DNA from: Morchella semilibera
Lineage: Eukaryota; Ascomycota; Pezizomycetes; Pezizales; Morchellaceae
Direction of reading: 5' to 3'
Assembly: GCA_009192285.1 (NCBI GenBank)
Contig: WBVU01000003.1
Coordinates: forward strand, 2,263,973-2,327,972
Length of the DNA: 64,000 nt
The notes under the pieces were generated by a model. It made no database searches and was not told the origin of the DNA. It saw only the letters and a program-made list of their open reading frames with translations. Below, piece after piece: positions 24,801 to 35,471 of the stretch (its first letter is position 1; every line of letters begins with the position of its first letter). The translations under genes were made by a program, and so were the position numbers.

Positions 24801-27800
24801 AATTGGAGTGGCATTCTTTGCGCGTGGAAGCCTAGAAAGAGCACGGTGGACCAGCGTAGGGATGTTCAAACCAATTCTCAAGAGACCAACTTTGTCCCCA
24901 TTGCTAGAGCGCTCAAGCTTCAACTGTGTGACGAACGGTGAGGGTCTATTCTTCAGTGCCCGCTCGTAAGGCGCGGCTTGCTCGGGGTCCTCGAGGGGAA
25001 CATATTTGTTAGTTTTGCGGATCCATTTCAGACTTGGTGCCGTTGGTGCACATCTTTCACAATTTGAATGGTCCCTGGGAAGATTGAGTTGGTTCCATCT
25101 GGAAAGCTGTTCCATGGACCGGATACGCTCTGTGAGCCAAGCCAAGGACTCAAATGTATTCCTCTCATGAATTCTGTCAACCTCAGTCCAGACGCCTTCC
25201 GTCCAAACCTCTTCAGCCTGATTCTTCAAGGGAACACGACAAGTCAAGACCGCGTTCGCAGTTTTACAATCCTCGTTCGACACACTGACTGTCAACCCTT
25301 GAGGGCCAGGTATAGCAAAGACACCCTCGTGGATCGTGCTGTTTTTGCCTACGGGAGTTGCGAGTGTGACCCTATCGGTTTGAACCCATTGCCCATCTGC
25401 AAAAGCTTCAAAGGATCGGGGGCCGTTGAACGAAGAGGGCCGGAACCTGGTGTCCATTCTTGCTATGAGTGGCCTTCGTTCACCATATGCGTACCGCCTG
25501 GTAGTCGTTGAGAATACAAAAGGATCGTCCTTCGCCTCTCCAGTTTTTGTCGGGTCTAAAAAGAAATAGACTGGTAAAGAACTGTTTTGTCCCTCCTTTT
25601 TGTGCAGAGATCCGTTTGCAGTACCACAGGTCGGCAATAGCTTGTAGATGCCATCTATGTCCTGGTCCAGGCAGTCCTTCATATCCTGAGGAACCGAGAT
25701 TTGGAGGTGATCCCATACTTTTTTCTCTGCAAATTTCGGGTCTTGTAGGCCAATGGATGCCTCCCAACTTTCTACCAAAGTGCCCTTGCCTTCAATTTCA
25801 AGGTAGAACTTATATCTAGCCGGAAGACAGATCTCCCATTGACCTTCCATAGGATCTCTTGCACCAGTGACTCTCATTCTGGCAAGTGGCATCTGGCACA
25901 ATTTACGTCTAAAACTGGAAGCCCCATCCGTCGATGGACATTTGGCAAAGAGCCTCCACTCCGGTTGTAGAGGGTCAAGTAACAATTCGATTCGGGCTTC
26001 CGGGGCATCATAGTTTGCACTCCAGATCTCTTGGCGTTTGAGGCTCACAAATCTGAACTCGCTCTTAACAGCATAGGTCAAGCAGTCTTGGAAAATCTTC
26101 CAGTCGCTGGCTTTGATATTTGAAGCTATATCAGGGTTGTTGTTCTTCAAAACATCAAGTAGATTTCCAGAGATACCATTTACCCAAAGACGCATAGGCA
26201 GAATACTCTTTATTTTGTCTTCAAATTGCAGGGGGGTGATGCGACTATCCGTGTATTTGAAAGGGACGTAGTGGTGTTCCGGGCGGCCACCACATTTCTC
26301 GCAAGAGGTGTGCCCACATTCCTCACAAACCAAAATCTTGTTGCTAGTGATGTCCGATCTACCCTCACAAACACAGAGTCTAGCGCTCCTCTGTGCTTCC
26401 TTTAGTAGGGTATTGATTTTGAGTTCTTGAGTGGTAGACAAGTCCAATGGCCTCTCAACTAACTTATCAATGCCACTGACCCTTGTAGAAATGTCGATTT
26501 CCTCAACATCAATGTCCATATCGTCGTCATCTGCAGGCCTGAGATGATTCTTCGATAGAATTAATGCAGCGAGAATAGCGGTCCCAACGACGGTTGATGA
26601 CATCGCATTTCCTGCAAGATTTTGTAGTTCTTGCGAGGTCTCCCTTGTTAGGAGCAGTTCGTTGATAGGAAGCCCTTGCATGGCAAGAGACTCGAGACCA
26701 ATCATTGGGCCACCACGGAATGTCAAAAAAGGAATCATGTGTGGAGTGAGACATGGACAAATGCCATTTGCCTTTCCGAAGGTATTGCGATCCACATTCT
26801 GAGATAAGTTCCAAAATTGCTCCTTGTAGTTAGCATCGATACCGGATTTTGCTTGTGTTAACAAATTGATATCCATCAAATCCAGCACTCGGTCAACCTG
26901 TGAGTGACCCCAATCTTGCCAAGCAAAATCAAACATTTTGGAGATTCCTCCCTCTTCCCAATGGGTCATCGGTCTTTTCAAGCCTAGTCTCTGCACGATC
27001 CTTTCTTTTTGGTGCTTGCCCTCACATTTTTCCCACTCGACTGATCGAGCAGGTTTATTGTTTCCATCTCTCTTGGCAGCCAAATCCATCCGGACCTGAT
27101 GAATCCTTGGGTCGTCAGACTGCAGGAGAAATGCTTCTAATGTGCACGATGCTGGCCGGCGCAGCTTTCTCATAGCATCAATCCACTGATTTGGGATAGT
27201 GCTTCGCTTGAGATCGACAGCGAAGAGATATCCTCTACAGCGAGTTTGTGGAATGTAATAGTTCTTCGTATCGAAACTTGTGAGGAACTCGGCCGAATAT
27301 CCGGCTTCCAAGTATTCTGCACGCATCTCCGACCAGGCTGCACCGGCTACGTTTTCGTGGATGATGATGGTCGGCCGGTGACGGTTCACCCATCTCATCA
27401 TGCCATGAAAGGTGTCAGATGATTCCCCTACATCATCAAGTGTCTTCTTCTTATTGTTCAGATTCGAAAAGTCTACGCAAGATGTACCAGCAACCAGGAG
27501 GTCAACATTCCCAGGAACAGCGACTTTAGCACCATAAGCAGTGGTACTACCTAATGTGTTAGAATAGAGTACCCAAGCACAAGTGACAAAGGGATAAACT
27601 CACGCAAAATCCTGACCCAATTCTCTGATATCTCTAAACAAAATCGGCGGCTTGAAGTTCCGTTCGATATAACTTGGATATATTCAGTACACGCAATGTA
27701 AAGATATGGATAGTTTCACTCACGCCTGTTTGTATGGCTCGATTTCACAGCTAAAGACATGTTGGATCTCAAGCTTACCAACACCCATTTTCTGGAAGCT

Positions 27801-28781
27801 TCTCCCAAACAACCCCAAGGCAAGTAAAGGGCTTTCCGTTCCAGAGCACATGGTTGCCACCCTAAGCTTCCTCCCACCTTTGCTGCCAAACAAATCGGCT
27901 ACTGCTGGAATCCGGGAAACGATATCATCAAAGATTAATTGAAGATCGGAGATGGGTGGAAGGTCCCCCTCGCGTGGTTTAATCACCAGGTCACATCGCG
28001 ATGGCGCTGAGTGATGCTTATTGACTGTCGTAGATTTTTTCGCAGTAGCTTTAGCAGTTTTGCCAGAGGGTCCTTTTGCAAAAGTGAGGGGCTCGGGGTC
28101 AGAATATTCTTCCTCCTTTGCATCTAATTCATCTTCAGTAGGAACGGCTGAATCAGCTCCAGAAGCCTCGCCATCGGAAGGTGCTTCTGATGGTGGTGCA
28201 AAGTCTGATTCGTCATCTTTGTCACTGCCTAGATCGATGGACGCCATTAAACTACTAGTAGATCGAGCTCTACTTCTCGGTCTACTAGCTGGTTTAGGAG
28301 GGGCGGGGGGCTTTTGTGGCGACCTAACGACGAAAGTATTGAGAGTTGCTCTACTCGTTGATGCCTTTTGTGAGGGTTTGGACGAGGCTTTCGCATTTGA
28401 TCTTGACGGCACCACTACCAATAATTCGGAGCTGGGGGAGCTGCTGAAATAGTTTTTCATAGACAATTGTCTAGAAGCAGTTGTCGGAGGGTTTTTAGAG
28501 AATGTTGAGCCGGATGGGCGAACAGGGACTAAGATTATTTGTTTCCTTTGATCAAAATCCGGATTGCAGAAAGCAAAAAAACAGAAAACAGAAAGAGTGG
28601 GGAACCCGGGGGGGGGGGTAATTCTTAACATACTCTCGACGGCAGACATGAACAGTTTGCCTTCAGCCTCCTTCTTCTTCTGAGGCTCCTCGACTTCATC
28701 AACATCTCGTTCGTAATCGCCCTCGACATCGGAATCGTCTGAGTCAATAACTGCACGACGCCGCCTAGAATGCGTTGCCAT
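21815..28781 (-). CDS. DNMT5: DNMT5-type DNA cytosine methyltransferase / SNF2 ATPase
   Basis: Nuclear enzyme of the DNMT5 family, in which a cytosine-5 methyltransferase is fused to a Swi2/Snf2 ATPase; the well-studied Cryptococcus member performs ATP-dependent maintenance methylation. Six exons close exactly in frame to 2,216 residues: 28781-28634, 28528-27724, 27672-27604, 27546-23516, 23466-22095 and 22040-21815. Order: disordered charged N-terminus (1-250); SAM motif ATMCSGTESPLLAL (about 270); catalytic Cys364 in AGTSCVDFSNLN; HENV at 404-407; QTRCRGY near 440; GNAMSST near 653; Cys-rich finger about 732-761; Walker A ADQVGYGKT about 1352; DEYT box about 1616; SGTPP about 1641; RING finger about 1986-2028; helicase C-lobe ending QAIGRVRRYGQ. 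No N-terminal chromodomain is evident. All catalytic motifs look intact. The first intron contains a G11 run; its acceptor is the least certain junction. Confidence 0.95.
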
Positions 28782-29703
28782 TGACGGAATTGCGCAGTAA
28801 GTGCGCTGTTGGCGACTCTGAGTTTTTTTTTTTTACTTTCTTTCTTTCCCAGCTAAGGAGGAATCAAATTAGCAATTTATAGAGTGGATCAGCATCGAGG
28901 ATCTAGAAGCCACAGAACACGGTAAGGGTGAAATCGCGATGACGGTAAGGGTAATTAGGAATATGGGTTTTAATTCTCGAAGATGCTAGGGTAAGAACAT
29001 ACAAGAAACCAAGAGAAGCTGGATAGGTGCGTGGAGAATTTTTTAGTTGATGGGGTTGATTGAATAAAACGCGAAAGGTGGTGGAGATGAAATGGGTAGA
29101 TGGAGAGGAAGGTAAGGAAAACGCGTAGTTGCTGGGTGGGATTTTTCGCAATTAATAATTACATGTATGTAATAACGGGTAGCAACGACGCGACACCAGG
29201 CTAGCGTAAACCGGGAGTTAAGTACATGTACATACCTCCAAGTTTGGGTCTCCCAGGAGCCAGCAGCAGCACCACGTTTAATTAATATAACGGATTTTTA
29301 ATTTGACTAGACATCTGTATTATATCCAGGCTGTTTAAAACGAGAGGCGAATAACAAGAGAGGCCTTACTATATGATAGAGGCTTTAATTTGCGCAAATA
29401 CTATGATAGTGACGATCTCACCTTCCACAACCAGAAAATTAACTCCGTGATCATGATATTGTAACTTACAAATCTAGAAATACTTAGAAACCATAATGAC
29501 AATTATCCTCTTTATTGTAAAAATATCTGGAATGAACGAGAACACTCGCGCAACAAGGTAGTCGATCGAATCGAGTGTGTTGTAGCTGATTAATAAAATA
29601 ATACCAATGTTCTTGTCCTCTTGGGATGTAGTACGTTAGATGAGCTCGAGTCTACAAGGTACTTACTCTATTTACATACATGCGGTTGTTTTCCTTCCGT
29701 CTT
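28782..29703. other. Intergenic region upstream of DNMT5
   Basis: Contains the DNMT5 promoter, with a T-rich tract just upstream of the start, and TACATGTA at 29160 and 29223. A minus-strand 82-codon frame at 28903-29151 has no features of a real protein. Nothing else seen. Confidence 0.5.
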
Positions 29704-30742
29704 CTACATCATTGCGAATGCAACAGAAACCGCTAACAAAGCTGATATGACGCCAACCGGAACATATCTTCTGGAAGATCCTCCCTCAAACATCACCGGG
29801 GGCTGGGATAGTGCGGCCCGCGACACTGCATGAGCACCACCCACACCCTCGGCACCAGCTGCACTTGGACAGTCAAGACCAGGGCAGGGTTTTTCTGCAA
29901 TTCCCAGCACACCTTGTGGTGAAACATCCCCGATAACGGACCTGGCTTTTATCTTCGGCTCAGAGATGATCGGTGGTAACGGGCCGTTAAAGATAACCGG
30001 ACCAGGATTATTCGCTGCAACAACCTCAGCTGCAGTTTGATCGTCTTCCGCGATTTCATCGGCGCTCTTCCCACCAACGCCAGGTCTGGATGGAGGTTCC
30101 GTGCCGGGAACTACATTTGGAGTAGTTCGCTCGCTCTGGGACGAGGATATTACTGGTGGTAGAGGCCCGTTTGGAATAACTGGGCCTGGGTTATTATAAG
30201 CCACGATATCAGCGGGCGTGAGTTGTCTGTATGCGTTCTCGAGTGCACCTGAGCCACCCTAAATGCCATGAATAAAGTGAATAAGAAGGTCCAAGTAGTC
30301 ATAAATATCTAACTGGGTATTGCACACACCTGCTGAGAATTATCGATCCCATCGGTACTCTCAGGTGGGGTACCGGTACTGGTACGGGTTCCGGGGATTG
30401 CAGCACTGGGGTTTAAGTTTTGAGTAGCACCGGTTTCCTCGTCCGGGTGCACGTGGGGAATCCTGCTGTCTGAGACTGCCAAACCGTTAGAGACTGATTT
30501 TGTTGCTCTGACTACCAAGTGTTGAGGGGCATCGGCCGGAGTGTCCACCGTCGGAGGCTAATAATTATTAGTACCAAATCCTCTAACAGTGAGGGTAGAA
30601 AGACGCCCCGAGACTCTATATGTTTTGAACCTAGATACTGAAAGGATCAAAAATATATACGTACCAAAGGTCCTGCAATAGTAAATGCTGCAAAGATCAC
30701 AACACTGCTATAGCTAGCTATAGTGATGGCGCATGATCTCAT
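29704..30742 (-). CDS. Predicted GPI-anchored secreted protein with repeats
   Basis: Three exons: 30742-30665, 30557-30330 and 30258-29704, all phase 0, giving 286 residues. The N-terminus (MRSCAITIASYSSVVIFAAF) is a signal peptide likely cleaved near AGPL. The middle is Pro/Thr/Ser/Gly-rich and low in structure. A 17-residue motif, NNPGPVIPNGPLPPVIS, occurs at 124-140 and again, as NNPGPVIFNGPLPPIIS, at 185-201, so a roughly 61-residue unit seems duplicated. The C-terminus ends in a hydrophobic tail (VGVISALLAVSVAFAMM) preceded by small residues, as expected for a GPI-attachment signal. Probably a cell-wall or surface protein; no enzymatic domain is seen. One Cys-containing stretch, CPGLDCPSAAG, lies near the tail. 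Confidence 0.75.
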
Positions 30743-32142
30743 TTTGGCCTGAGTTGGTGTATTCTTCTTGGGAGCTATATATTTGTGATCACAGGTAGAT
30801 GGTTTTCTCTTATTCGTGGTGGCCTCGAAGGCTCCTATATAGATTGGGCTCTAGATGAAACTACATCATTATATCATAACCGACACCTAAGTGGACTGCA
30901 ATTCCGAGGAGGTGATACTCGAGCTAATAATTACCTGGGAGTTGTAATTTACACAACTTTCGTTCTCAGTGTCATATAACAATAACCCACTGCACGTTAT
31001 ACCCGCCTCCACCGTCGTAAAGTATACCCCTCTTTAATTTACACATGCACTGCTTGTAGTGACTGTCCTCATAATGGACCCGCAATAACCAATTGGGCTT
31101 AGATCAATCATAAAATCATGCTATGTAATATGTACCCTTTCAGGGATGCAATAAGGAACTGCGTTGGGCCAAAGCCTGGTTAGCACAGGGCAAATAGGAA
31201 AGTTTCCAAATAGGATAATTGGGTATACGTTATAGTTTTGGTGTTGCAACATGAAGAAAAGTAGATAAGATAAATAAACAATTTTGGTTGCACAGTTGGG
31301 TTCCAGAGGCGCCCTAAGGTTTTACCCACTTGTCAATTCGGTAATCTCGTAATAATAAATTAAAGTCCGACTACCTATGTAACTTATTTAATTATCACGA
31401 GTTTATCTTGAGAGTATATCCAAATTAGGTACTGTTGACCTAAGGTTATTTAGAATGCCTATCCGTCACAGTAAATACATCAATCGCCGCATCTACTCAT
31501 TATAGAAGATGTTTTGCGCGGTGGTGTTCAGCTATATCGTCCTGATATATGTGTTCATCAACCCAATACTTTGATGTTTCGGTAATTGACAGTACATAAA
31601 CCCTAACCCACAAATAATCCGAGAACCTTCAACGCACAAACTTTTTGTCTTGCATGGATCCTACTAAGACAAAGTGACACCAAATGCCGCCTCTCGCTAG
31701 GCTGCCGAGTTCACACATGCTGGCTGAGCACATACATGTATGGCCTGAAGTTGTAGACGGCGCAGTAAAAGCCATGACATGAATGATGATGATACATATG
31801 CATACATATATATCATATTACATGTTTATGTTCTTGAAAAATCTCAAAGAACAGCGAGTCAATTGGCTGTCAATAAAGGAGGTTACTACATGTAACTCTT
31901 AGAGCGGAGGTATTTTGTTGAAGTTTGCTGTACCAAGTACATGTATGTATGCATGCCCTCTTGTGCACGGGCTGGGCATAAGCTTGCTGCACATCATCTG
32001 TATGTGGCCAAGGGCAACTCTCAAAACGAGATAGAGTAAGACTTGGCGGTGTCACGATCCAACCTAAGCCACGCTACCTGTATCCGTATCGATCACCCTC
32101 AAGCTTAAAATTTAGGTGACTAAGCGTATATTTACTCTTTGA
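30743..32142. other. Intergenic region between divergent genes
   Basis: AT-rich, about 1.4 kb, holding promoters in both directions. TACATGTA occurs at 31733, 31887 and 31938, and a telomere-like AAACCCTAACCCA at 31598. No supported gene. Confidence 0.5.
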
Positions 32143-33125
32143 ATGGACGACGTTCTTGTCCTTGTCTTAACATCTACAGCCCCAAAACTACCTTCAGGAA
32201 CTTACTTTAAGGACAGACGCCAGCTACCCCTCTCCCCTCTCCCCCCCTCCCCCCCCATATCCTTATTTCCTATTCAATCGTTCGTTGAAAGGGTAATGAC
32301 ATCCCCTAATCCTTCGTTAGTCCCACTTTTGGTTTCTTCGGTACTCGTTGATCCTACTTCCTCTCCTTCCACTTCTCATATCATATCCTCTACTACTTAC
32401 TCTCAAGCCTCTCCAAGCGCTGGATCCACAAACATCAACTCAATGACCACAGACATGCCCGCCGTTTGTCCTACCGAAGAGGAACACCCCGCTTACGCTT
32501 CTACTGGTTCGCGATCGAGATCTGGGTCTCCAGAAATTGCGTCCAAAATAAGACATGATGGTATCACGTATGAAGTCCTTCGTCCAGAACAACTTGGCTG
32601 TGACACCAAGGATATTCCTCTCTTTGGGGAACGCAGGCCAAAGACGCGCGCCGCAAAAAACAAGAAAAGCCAGAGAACGAGGTCTGGAGAAGCTGAGTGG
32701 GAAGATAAGCGAAAAGGTCCGTTGTACTCCACAGCCCCCAGGATGTATAGCTATTTCTGACTTTATTAACTACAGCAACGATTGAGGAAAAGTTGTTCAA
32801 CAGACCCTTTTCTGGCTACAGCGACTCGGATTTGAAGTCAGCCGGCGAAGACGGGCTTCCCAAGCTTCCTTGCTGGTTAAATGCTACAAGGGAAACCCAA
32901 CATGATGGTAGCCCGGGAGTCTACATATGCAAACCAAACAAGGAAGATTTCAATTCACGTTTTTTGGAGATTCTTGAAGCGCTAGAGCCCATAGGGGTTA
33001 AAATCGGAGTCGCCAAGATTCTTGTTCCTCATGAATGGTTAGCTATACTACAATTTTCATCTCCTTGTCTATTTCTTTGCATTGACAGGAGGTTTCGTCC
33101 GATTGATCATTTCCCTATCATTTGA
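32143..33125 (+). CDS. JmjN-domain protein (JmjC lacking)
   Basis: Exons 32143-32716, 32776-33037 and 33089-33125 join in phase to 290 residues. Residues about 239-279 (GVYICKPNKEDFNSRF ... GVAKILVPHEW) match the JmjN signature, which normally sits N-terminal to JmjC in histone demethylases and stabilises it. Upstream are Ser/Pro-rich sequence, a basic patch (KTRAAKNKKSQRTRS) and TIEEKLFNRPFSGYS. After the invariant-type Trp the frame stops within 13 codons, and a JmjC-only gene starts 89 bp later. Either this is the 5' half of a single demethylase gene whose linking splice I cannot resolve, or the gene has been split. The start is uncertain; an in-frame ATG near 32443 is also possible. The third exon is the weakest part of the model, since retaining the 51-nt intron also stays in frame. 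Confidence 0.65.
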
Positions 33126-33214
33126 ATCGGATTTCCTTCGTATAACATTGGGGCTTATTATTACCTCTAGCTACGAAGTATGCTAACATAGACTAGCTTA
33201 GATGATCCTATACC

Positions 33215-34654
33215 ATGGCCAGAAATAAAAAATCGCAGCCCACACCCCCCCTAAGTTCGACCTCATGCGCTGCTCAGAATGAGGTAGATTCTAATGCTGA
33301 GAAACCGCCCGCTTTCTTTAAATCTCCCGCGGAACAGGATAGTGATACTGAACCCCGCCGTCTCCCAAAAAAGCATGACGCCTTCATTCCCGCCGCCCCA
33401 GTCGATGAAAATGGTATCCCTCAGGTTTTTAGTATGGATCAGCGTTTACCGCTTCACCCAAAATCAAGCTCTAATATTGCACCAATCTATCATGTTACTT
33501 CAACCCCAAAGACCCTCGTCTCTGGGATAGATTGGCTTAAAGACATCAAGCTCCAGCTCGAGCGGGAACGACAAATTTTAGCCCGTGACACCGGTATCCA
33601 AGCTTATACCAGCCTTCAAGAAGATACAATGCTCGCTCGTGGTCGGAAATGGTCAGAAATTCTTACAGGCGACACAGGGGGCGTGTCAAAATATTCATCG
33701 GACAACGATGCTACCGAAGAGCTACGTTCTTTTCTCGGCCTTAAGGACCCTCGATTGACTGAGCTCCCTGGAAATATCGTTCATGATTCAACAGATAAGG
33801 TCACGGGTATCCACACGCCGTACTTGTACATTGGGAAAGCATACACCCTCTTTGCTCTTCATGCAGAAGACTATAATGCATTCTCATTAAATTACCATCA
33901 CCTCGGTGCTCCCAAGACTTGGCGCGTAGTCTGCCCGCGTGATTTTCACCTGGTCGAAAGTTTTGTCGCCGGGGTTCTCTATCCTTTCTCATCCGGAAAA
34001 GAATCGCCGAAATGCTCCCAGTTCGTTAGGCATGAGTCTTTGTTCTTGCCCAAAGAAACTTTGGAGACAGCTGGGGCACGATCAATTCAATTCAGTCAAA
34101 GGCCTGGAGAATTGGTGGTTACATGGCCGTTAGCATACCATCAAGGGTGGAATGAAGGCGTCAATGTCAACGAAGCGTGTGGCTATGGCCACAACGGATG
34201 GAAGGAAGTGTTTGCACCAAGTAAAGATGACCAGGAGGAACACAAGGTCTATAGACCGTGTAGTTCCAAGTGCATGGGCGGTGGTGTACCTATCATATTG
34301 AGTTTTGATTCAGATGCCTGTGATAGTGGTAAAAGTGATGATGCAGCAATAACAGAGGTAACAAGGGGGGAGATGTCTACTGCTACTACTTTCCGCGCTC
34401 CCGCCCCCGCTACGGGCCGTCGGAAGAGACCTAGGGTGCAGGAGCCTAACGACAAAGAAGGTCTAGGTGTTAATAGGAACCTTACAGTACCATCGAAGAA
34501 AAGTAGAGTGATCAAAAATGAGGAGGACGATAATTCGGACATGGCCATGATGGCTTTATTTGCTGTTCAAGGGCCACCTGAGCAGGACGTGATGCCGAAA
34601 CACATAACAGTACACCGTGAGCAACGAATTGAAGGGGTTGGTGGTTCAGTGTAA
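33215..34654 (+). CDS. JmjC-domain histone demethylase-like protein
   Basis: Open frame of 479 residues with a KDM4-like JmjC domain (about 150-350). It would be an Fe(II)/2-oxoglutarate dioxygenase acting on methylated histone lysines in the nucleus. Iron ligands appear intact: H216 and E218 in LHAEDYN, and H309 in LAYHQGWNEG. Cofactor residues N226 and K234 (APKTW) match KDM4 positions. A possible structural zinc site includes C267, H273 and the cysteines of YRPCSSKC. The N-terminal 150 residues contain KKHDAFIPAAPVDENG and a basic start; the C-terminus is low-complexity with KRPRVQ and KKSR nuclear-signal-like patches. JmjN is missing from this frame but lies immediately upstream. An in-frame stop 10 bp before the ATG blocks simple read-through, so this ATG or a downstream acceptor begins the reading frame. 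Confidence 0.85.
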   Translation: MARNKKSQPTPPLSSTSCAAQNEVDSNAEKPPAFFKSPAEQDSDTEPRRLPKKHDAFIPAAPVDENGIPQVFSMDQRLPLHPKSSSNIAPIYHVTSTPKTLVSGIDWLKDIKLQLERERQILARDTGIQAYTSLQEDTMLARGRKWSEILTGDTGGVSKYSSDNDATEELRSFLGLKDPRLTELPGNIVHDSTDKVTGIHTPYLYIGKAYTLFALHAEDYNAFSLNYHHLGAPKTWRVVCPRDFHLVESFVAGVLYPFSSGKESPKCSQFVRHESLFLPKETLETAGARSIQFSQRPGELVVTWPLAYHQGWNEGVNVNEACGYGHNGWKEVFAPSKDDQEEHKVYRPCSSKCMGGGVPIILSFDSDACDSGKSDDAAITEVTRGEMSTATTFRAPAPATGRRKRPRVQEPNDKEGLGVNRNLTVPSKKSRVIKNEEDDNSDMAMMALFAVQGPPEQDVMPKHITVHREQRIEGVGGSV

Positions 34655-35165
34655 GAGTCTTGGTCCGCTTCTTGATGCCGCCAACCGTATCAAACGATGG
34701 GGCGGCGGCCTTAGGTGATGTACCTTAATCTGGCCCAGCCGATTGCTGGACATTTCTTGTATCTTTTAACACCCTTTCTTATTTTAAAGAATTTTTTCTT
34801 GCCTTGTATAACGTCTTCTTCACCTCTACTTATCGGAGTTTGTTTTTCACCCTCCCCTTCTCCGGTTTATTTTATTACAGTAGTTCTTATTTTCTATATA
34901 CTTACACGCCTTCGTGTAACTGCCAAATACTCTTTTCTTATTCTGTACTTTATGGGTTACGTACGGTGGGGTGTTTTGGGTGGGTATATTTTCTTCTCTT
35001 TTCTTAAATGGAGTTTTGTAATATATATGTGGGAGAGAGGGGGGGGGGGTTATTAAAACGGTGGTGATATTATTGTATGGGTGGTTTTCTGCTGATGGCT
35101 TTTTTTTTCTTTTTTTCTTTCATTTTTTTTTTACGGCTATCAAGAGTCTGTTGTGTAAAATATGT

Positions 35166-35183
35166 ACATGTATATATACATGT
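35166..35183. repeat. 18-bp palindrome ACATGTATATATACATGT
   Basis: Perfect self-complementary sequence in the 3' region of the JmjC gene, built from two ACATGT cores around TATATA. Confidence 0.9.
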
Positions 35184-35284
35184 TGTGGGGTTAGATTTTC
35201 AACAGAGATGAGAAAGCAGTCCTTCTACTTGAGAAAACTCCCTAAGATACATGTACCTATGAATCAATAGCGACACTTGTAGAT

Positions 35285-35360
35285 ATAAAAAAAGAAAGAA
35301 GAAAAGAAGAAAAGAAGAAAAGAAAAAAAGAAAAAGAAAAAAAGAAAAAAGAGAAAAAAG
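35285..35360 (+). repeat. Polypurine (A/G) tract
   Basis: About 75 nt of GAAAA/AAGAAG repeats without pyrimidines. Such asymmetric tracts can form triplex DNA; here it is simply noted as low complexity. Confidence 0.85.
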
Positions 35361-35451
35361 GCTCGCCCGAACCCTAACTAACTTCTTGATGTTAACGTGT
35401 GAACCTGATGCCCTAGTGACGCTCTTCACCCGTGGCACTATGTATGTGTAG

Positions 35452-35471
35452 CTACATGTATTTACATGTAG
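35452..35471. repeat. Dyad CTACATGTA-TT-TACATGTAG
   Basis: Two TACATGTA palindromes arranged as an inverted pair with a 2-nt spacer. Confidence 0.9.

Noticed and set aside
33038-33222. Splice joining the JmjN exon directly to the JmjC frame
   Set aside because: All phase-compatible acceptors (33202, 33223) generate TGA at the junction; a 3-nt micro-exon would be needed, which is not credible without transcript evidence.
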